This document shows, one piece after another, positions 6,913 to 9,419 of a stretch of DNA of 9,419 bases (position 1 is its first letter; each line of letters begins with the position of its first letter). The stretch comes from Spirochaetaceae bacterium. GTDB taxonomy: Bacteria > Spirochaetota > Spirochaetia > SZUA-6 > Bin103. The notes below the pieces were generated by a model, which was not told where the DNA came from, did no database searches, and saw only the letters and a program-made list of their open reading frames with translations. The stretch is from the NCBI GenBank assembly GCA_026710565.1, contig JAPOQV010000348.1:1-9419 (forward strand). The letters are read 5' to 3'. The position numbers and the translations under genes were made by a program.

Positions 6913-7344
6913 TTACTCCTGGGGCGACGTATCCTGCCCCTCGGATGAATCGGAGCTTTGCGGCGCCTCCGCAGCCGGCGCGGCGGCTGTCGCAGCAGCG
7001 GCCCTGGGCTTGGGCCCCGGCTTGCGTCCACGTCGCCGTGTCGGGGTCTTTGCGCCGGCTTTCGCCATCTTGTTGGCCTTGTCGAAGTCGGCCTTGCTGC
7101 ACCGTTTCAACTGGAGCGTTCGGTCCTGGCCGCGAGCCTTGCGGATCGTGATGTACTTCTTGGACTTGGCGGCGGCTTCCAGGAGCGCGTCGCGGCCTTC
7201 GTTGAGGTCCTCTTTCGCGGAGAACTTCAGGAAGCCTACCTGCTTGTCCGGCAGGCGGTCGATGAAGCGGCGGTACTGCGCGATGACCTTCGGCGAGATT
7301 CCGGCTGCCTCCTTGGCATCACCGGGGATGATGAGCTTCGGCAC
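6913..7344 (-). CDS. small basic protein with AT-hook-like motif, function unknown
   Basis: A 143-residue protein that I do not recognise. Residues 1-98 form a charged, probably folded domain beginning with GTG-encoded Met then PKLIIPGDAKEAAG, with a predicted helix around 48-63 and a strand-like YITIRKARGQDRTLQLKRC (64-82). Residues 86-114 are strongly basic and include RRRGRKPGPKPR (103-114), which resembles an AT-hook or histone-H1-like DNA-contact patch, though the canonical R-G-R-P core is not exact. Residues 115-143 are an Ala/Pro then Ser/Glu/Asp tail, low-complexity and acidic. There is no signal peptide or membrane segment. The GTG start at 7344 has GAGGTG five bases upstream and a promoter just beyond; longer frame extensions to 7524 overlap glmS and look spurious. 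By composition I infer DNA or RNA binding. It directly precedes the GIY-YIG gene, three bases separating its stop from the presumed lost start. Confidence 0.78.
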   Translation of the reverse strand: MPKLIIPGDAKEAAGISPKVIAQYRRFIDRLPDKQVGFLKFSAKEDLNEGRDALLEAAAKSKKYITIRKARGQDRTLQLKRCSKADFDKANKMAKAGAKTPTRRRGRKPGPKPRAAAATAAAPAAEAPQSSDSSEGQDTSPQE

Positions 7345-7349
7345 GATAA

Positions 7350-7355
7350 CACCTC
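7350..7355 (-). promoter_or_regulatory. ribosome binding site for the basic protein gene
   Basis: On the minus strand GAGGTG ends five bases before the GTG codon at 7344. It decides the start in favour of this GTG over the far-upstream in-frame ATG near 7524, which would lie inside glmS. Confidence 0.6.
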
Positions 7356-7397
7356 GTATAGTAGGGAATGCGGGACTCTGCCAAGGAGCCCGGACGA

Positions 7398-7426
7398 AGT
7401 ATAGCACCTTTCTATCGTCTTGAAAA
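7398..7426 (-). promoter_or_regulatory. sigma70-type promoter for the basic protein gene
   Basis: On the minus strand TTTTCA (7426-7421, four of six matches to TTGACA) is separated by exactly 17 bases from TATACT (7403-7398, five of six matches to TATAAT). Transcription would start near 7391, giving a leader of roughly 45-50 bases. This A/T-rich patch stands out in G+C-rich surroundings. The -35 box shares bases with the T run of the putative glmS terminator. A second possible pair, TTGGCA and TATACG with 18 bases between, lies closer to the start but would leave almost no leader. Confidence 0.55.
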
Positions 7427-7444
7427 CCGGCCGCGCCACGCCGG
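7422..7444 (-). terminator. probable intrinsic terminator of glmS
   Basis: On the minus strand CCGGC (7444-7440 read as its complement) and GCCGG (7431-7427) can form a five-base stem with an eight-base loop, followed at once by TTTT (7426-7423). A second short hairpin, CGGAG-loop of three-CTCCG, lies just before it at 7445-7457. It begins about 30 bases after the glmS stop. The stem is short and the T run only four long, so termination may be partial. Confidence 0.42.
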
Positions 7445-7474
7445 CGGAGCCACTCCGGTCGAGGGTCGCTGCGC

Positions 7475-9331
7475 TCACTCCACGGTGACGCTCTTGGCCA
7501 GGTTGCGCGGACGGTCCACATCATGGCCGCGCTGCAGAGCGGCGTGGTAGGCGATCAGTTGCAACGGAACCGTGGTCACCAGCGGCGACAGGGGCGAGAG
7601 CACCTTCGGGACGAAGATGACGTCGTCGGCGACAGCCGCCAGCTCACTATCGCCCTCGGTGGCGATCGCGATCACGTGGCCGCCGCGGACGCGGACCTCT
7701 TCGATGTTGGCGATGACCTTGTCGGTCGTGGTGTCCCGCGGCGCGACGAAAACCACCGGCATGCCGCGATCGATGAGCGCCAGCGGCCCATGTTTCATCT
7801 CCGCCGCGGGCATGCCCTCCGCATGTATGTAGCTCAGCTCCTTCAGCTTCAGGGCACCCTCGAGCGCCACCGGGAAGTTGACGCCCCTGCCCAGATAGAG
7901 CCAGTTCTGACGGTCGATGTGGCGTGACACGAGCTCTCGGATTGCGCCGTCCGACCGCAGGACCGATTCGATGGCCCGAGGGCACGCGCGCAGGCCTTCA
8001 AGGATCTCCGTGCAGCGCTCCGTCGACAGATGGCGCTGGCGGCCGAGCAGGACGGAGAACAGGGTCAAGGCCGCTACCTGGGACGTGAACGCCTTGGTGG
8101 AGGCAACACCGATCTCGGGTCCGGCGTGCAGATACATGCCGGCCTGGGTCTCGCGCGCGAGCGTCGAGCCAACGACGTTGATCACCCCCAGCACGGTCGC
8201 GCCCTTGGCGCGCATCTCGCCCATGGCGGCGATGGTGTCGGCGGTTTCCCCGGACTGGCTGATGAAGAGCGCGATCGTGCCGTCTTCGACGATCGCGTTG
8301 CGGTAGCGCAACTCGCTGGAGTACTCGACGTCGGTCGGCACGCGCGCGATCTCCTCGATCAGGTATTTCCCGACCAGACCGGCGTGCCAGGCGGTGCCGC
8401 AGCCGGCAATTACGATGCGCCGCAGGTGGGAAGGAGAGCAATCGACGCTTCCCAGGCCTCCGAGATTCACGCCGGTCCCGTTTGGGTCGATGCGTCCGCG
8501 CAGCGTGTTGCGCAGCGCCTCCGGCTGCTCGTGAATCTCCTTGAGCATGAAGTGCGGATAGCCGCCCCGCTCGATGTGCTCGAGAGACAGTTCCAGGCGC
8601 TCGATCTTCTTGCGCAGGGGCACGGCATCGATCGTGCTGGCATCGAGGGTGTGGCCGTCGACGGTCACGACTTCGTTGTCATGCACGTAGACCACGCGGC
8701 TGGTGTGCTCGACGACCGCCGCGCCGTCGGAGGCGATGAGGTGCTCGCCTTCGCCGATGCCGATCAGCAGCGGACTCCCGCGGCGAGCGGCGATCAGCAA
8801 TTGGGGAAACTCGACACAGGAGACCGCGATGCCGAAGGTGCCCTGGACTTCGCGCAAAGCCCCGCAGACGGCGGTCAACAGATCTCCGGGCCCGGAGCCG
8901 TCTCCGTCTTCGTAGAGGAAGCCGATGAGCTGCACCAGCGCTTCGGTATCGGTGTCGCTGGCGAACGCGATGCCCTGCCCGGTCAGGTATTGGCGGATCG
9001 AGCCGTGGTTCTCGATGATGCCGTTGTGCACCAGCGCGATCCGGCCGGAAGCGTCCACGTGCGGATGCGCGTTGCGCTCGCTGGGCGCTCCGTGGGTTGC
9101 CCAGCGGGTGTGGGCGATGCCGCAGGTGGCGGGGATGCGGTCATGCGCGGCCGAGGTGACCAGGCTCCGGAGCTCACGGACCGGTCCGACGGCCCGTGAA
9201 ACGCTCATCTCGCCCGGCGAGACGAGCGCGACGCCGGCCGAGTCGTAGCCGCGATACTCCAGCCGAGCCAAGCCGGTGAGCAGTGGATGGAGGGCACGCT
9301 TCGGCCCGGTGTATCCGACGATCCCGCACAT
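7475..9331 (-). CDS. glmS: glutamine-fructose-6-phosphate aminotransferase (isomerizing)
   Basis: Glucosamine-6-phosphate synthase makes GlcN-6-P from fructose-6-phosphate and glutamine, the entry to UDP-GlcNAc for peptidoglycan and lipopolysaccharide; it is cytoplasmic. At 618 residues it is slightly longer than the usual 605-610. The N-terminal glutaminase begins MCGIVGY (Cys2 nucleophile, fixing the start) with RGYDSAG (27-33), HTRWATHG (74-81), VHNGIIEN (101-108) and SDTDTE (125-130). The first SIS domain (about 300-430) has AGCGTAWHAG (309-318), SQSGETADT (358-366) and ASTKAFT (410-416). The second (about 470-605) has LEGALKLKE (490-498), HAEGMPAAEMKHGP (503-516), and the C-terminal DRPRNLAKSVTVE with the catalytic Lys at 613. 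All key residues are present. It starts ten bases after an SDR gene with no good ribosome binding site, so translational coupling is plausible. No glmS ribozyme is possible in this short gap. Confidence 0.98.
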   Translation of the reverse strand: MCGIVGYTGPKRALHPLLTGLARLEYRGYDSAGVALVSPGEMSVSRAVGPVRELRSLVTSAAHDRIPATCGIAHTRWATHGAPSERNAHPHVDASGRIALVHNGIIENHGSIRQYLTGQGIAFASDTDTEALVQLIGFLYEDGDGSGPGDLLTAVCGALREVQGTFGIAVSCVEFPQLLIAARRGSPLLIGIGEGEHLIASDGAAVVEHTSRVVYVHDNEVVTVDGHTLDASTIDAVPLRKKIERLELSLEHIERGGYPHFMLKEIHEQPEALRNTLRGRIDPNGTGVNLGGLGSVDCSPSHLRRIVIAGCGTAWHAGLVGKYLIEEIARVPTDVEYSSELRYRNAIVEDGTIALFISQSGETADTIAAMGEMRAKGATVLGVINVVGSTLARETQAGMYLHAGPEIGVASTKAFTSQVAALTLFSVLLGRQRHLSTERCTEILEGLRACPRAIESVLRSDGAIRELVSRHIDRQNWLYLGRGVNFPVALEGALKLKELSYIHAEGMPAAEMKHGPLALIDRGMPVVFVAPRDTTTDKVIANIEEVRVRGGHVIAIATEGDSELAAVADDVIFVPKVLSPLSPLVTTVPLQLIAYHAALQRGHDVDRPRNLAKSVTVE

Positions 9332-9341
9332 CGCAGCCGGC

Positions 9342-9419
9342 TCAGATCGACGCGATCAGCCCACCGTCGACGAGCATGGTGGCGCCCGTCACCCACTCCG
9401 CCTCGTCGGAGGCCAGGAA
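9342..9419 (-). CDS. short-chain dehydrogenase/reductase, C-terminal 25 residues (5' part outside window)
   Basis: The minus-strand frame entering at the window edge reads FLASDEAEWVTGATMLVDGG followed by LIASI and TGA (9344-9342). This is the near-universal C-terminal signature of classical SDR oxidoreductases (LASDEA...TG...VDGG). Substrate and cofactor specificity cannot be told from this fragment. It lies ten bases upstream of glmS in the same direction and is probably co-transcribed with it. Confidence 0.85.
   Translation of the reverse strand, partial: FLASDEAEWVTGATMLVDGGLIASI

Noticed and set aside
6740..7423. Plus-strand open frame of 227 codons across the basic-protein and GIY-YIG region
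   Set aside because: The minus strand shows a GIY-YIG domain, a ribosome binding site and a promoter; the plus-strand product has no known motif and its hydrophobic patches are the complement of the Lys/Arg-rich gene.
7345..7524. N-terminal extension of the basic protein to an ATG near 7524
   Set aside because: It would overlap the end of glmS and the promoter/terminator region; GTG 7344 has a well-placed GAGGTG.
8030..9199. Plus-strand open frame of 389 codons opposite glmS
   Set aside because: glmS is unambiguous on the minus strand; the plus-strand translation has no domain features.
9332..9341. glmS ribozyme/riboswitch upstream of glmS
   Set aside because: Only ten bases separate glmS from the preceding coding sequence, far too short for the ribozyme, which is also mainly a Firmicutes feature.
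1..9419. CRISPR arrays, tRNA or rRNA genes, insertion sequences
   Set aside because: No regularly spaced repeats, cloverleaf-like segments, transposase motifs or terminal inverted repeats were seen on reading both strands; coding density leaves little room for them.

Overview
This window is a gene-dense, G+C-rich stretch of a bacterial chromosome or metagenomic contig. Third codon positions are almost all G or C by eye. It is split between two oppositely oriented gene groups that meet at about position 6170-6208. The taxon cannot be fixed from the sequence. The left-hand operon is of the type known from non-methanol-oxidising methylotrophs and many alphaproteobacteria and other proteobacteria that use methylamine as a nitrogen or carbon source.

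Left group (1-6170, + strand): a tightly packed operon that I read as the N-methylglutamate (NMG) pathway for methylamine. In order it holds the C-terminal part of the alpha subunit (mgdC, SoxA-like) and the gamma subunit (mgdD, SoxG-like) of N-methylglutamate dehydrogenase, then gamma-glutamylmethylamide synthetase (gmaS), then the three subunits of N-methylglutamate synthase (mgsA amidotransferase, mgsB GXGXG domain, mgsC FMN/Fe-S domain). GmaS would ligate methylamine to glutamate. MgsABC, a glutamate synthase split into three polypeptides, would move the methylamine onto 2-oxoglutarate to give N-methylglutamate. Mgd would oxidise that back to glutamate, releasing the methyl carbon as formaldehyde or methylene-tetrahydrofolate. 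mgdA and mgdB and the operon promoter would lie upstream of the window.

Right group (6208-9419, - strand): reading leftwards, the last 25 codons of a short-chain dehydrogenase/reductase, then glmS (glucosamine-6-phosphate synthase), a likely terminator and promoter, a small basic protein with an AT-hook-like arginine/lysine/proline patch that I do not recognise, and a GIY-YIG (UvrC-type) nuclease-like gene. The last gene is split by a frameshift and lacks a standard start codon. The two groups converge with only 37 bp between stop codons.

I found no clear evidence of a new multi-gene system. The parts not explained by known pathways are the unrecognised basic protein with its adjoining broken GIY-YIG gene, the repeated GGACATG start region of gmaS, and the displaced, extra-cysteine iron-sulfur motif in MgsC.
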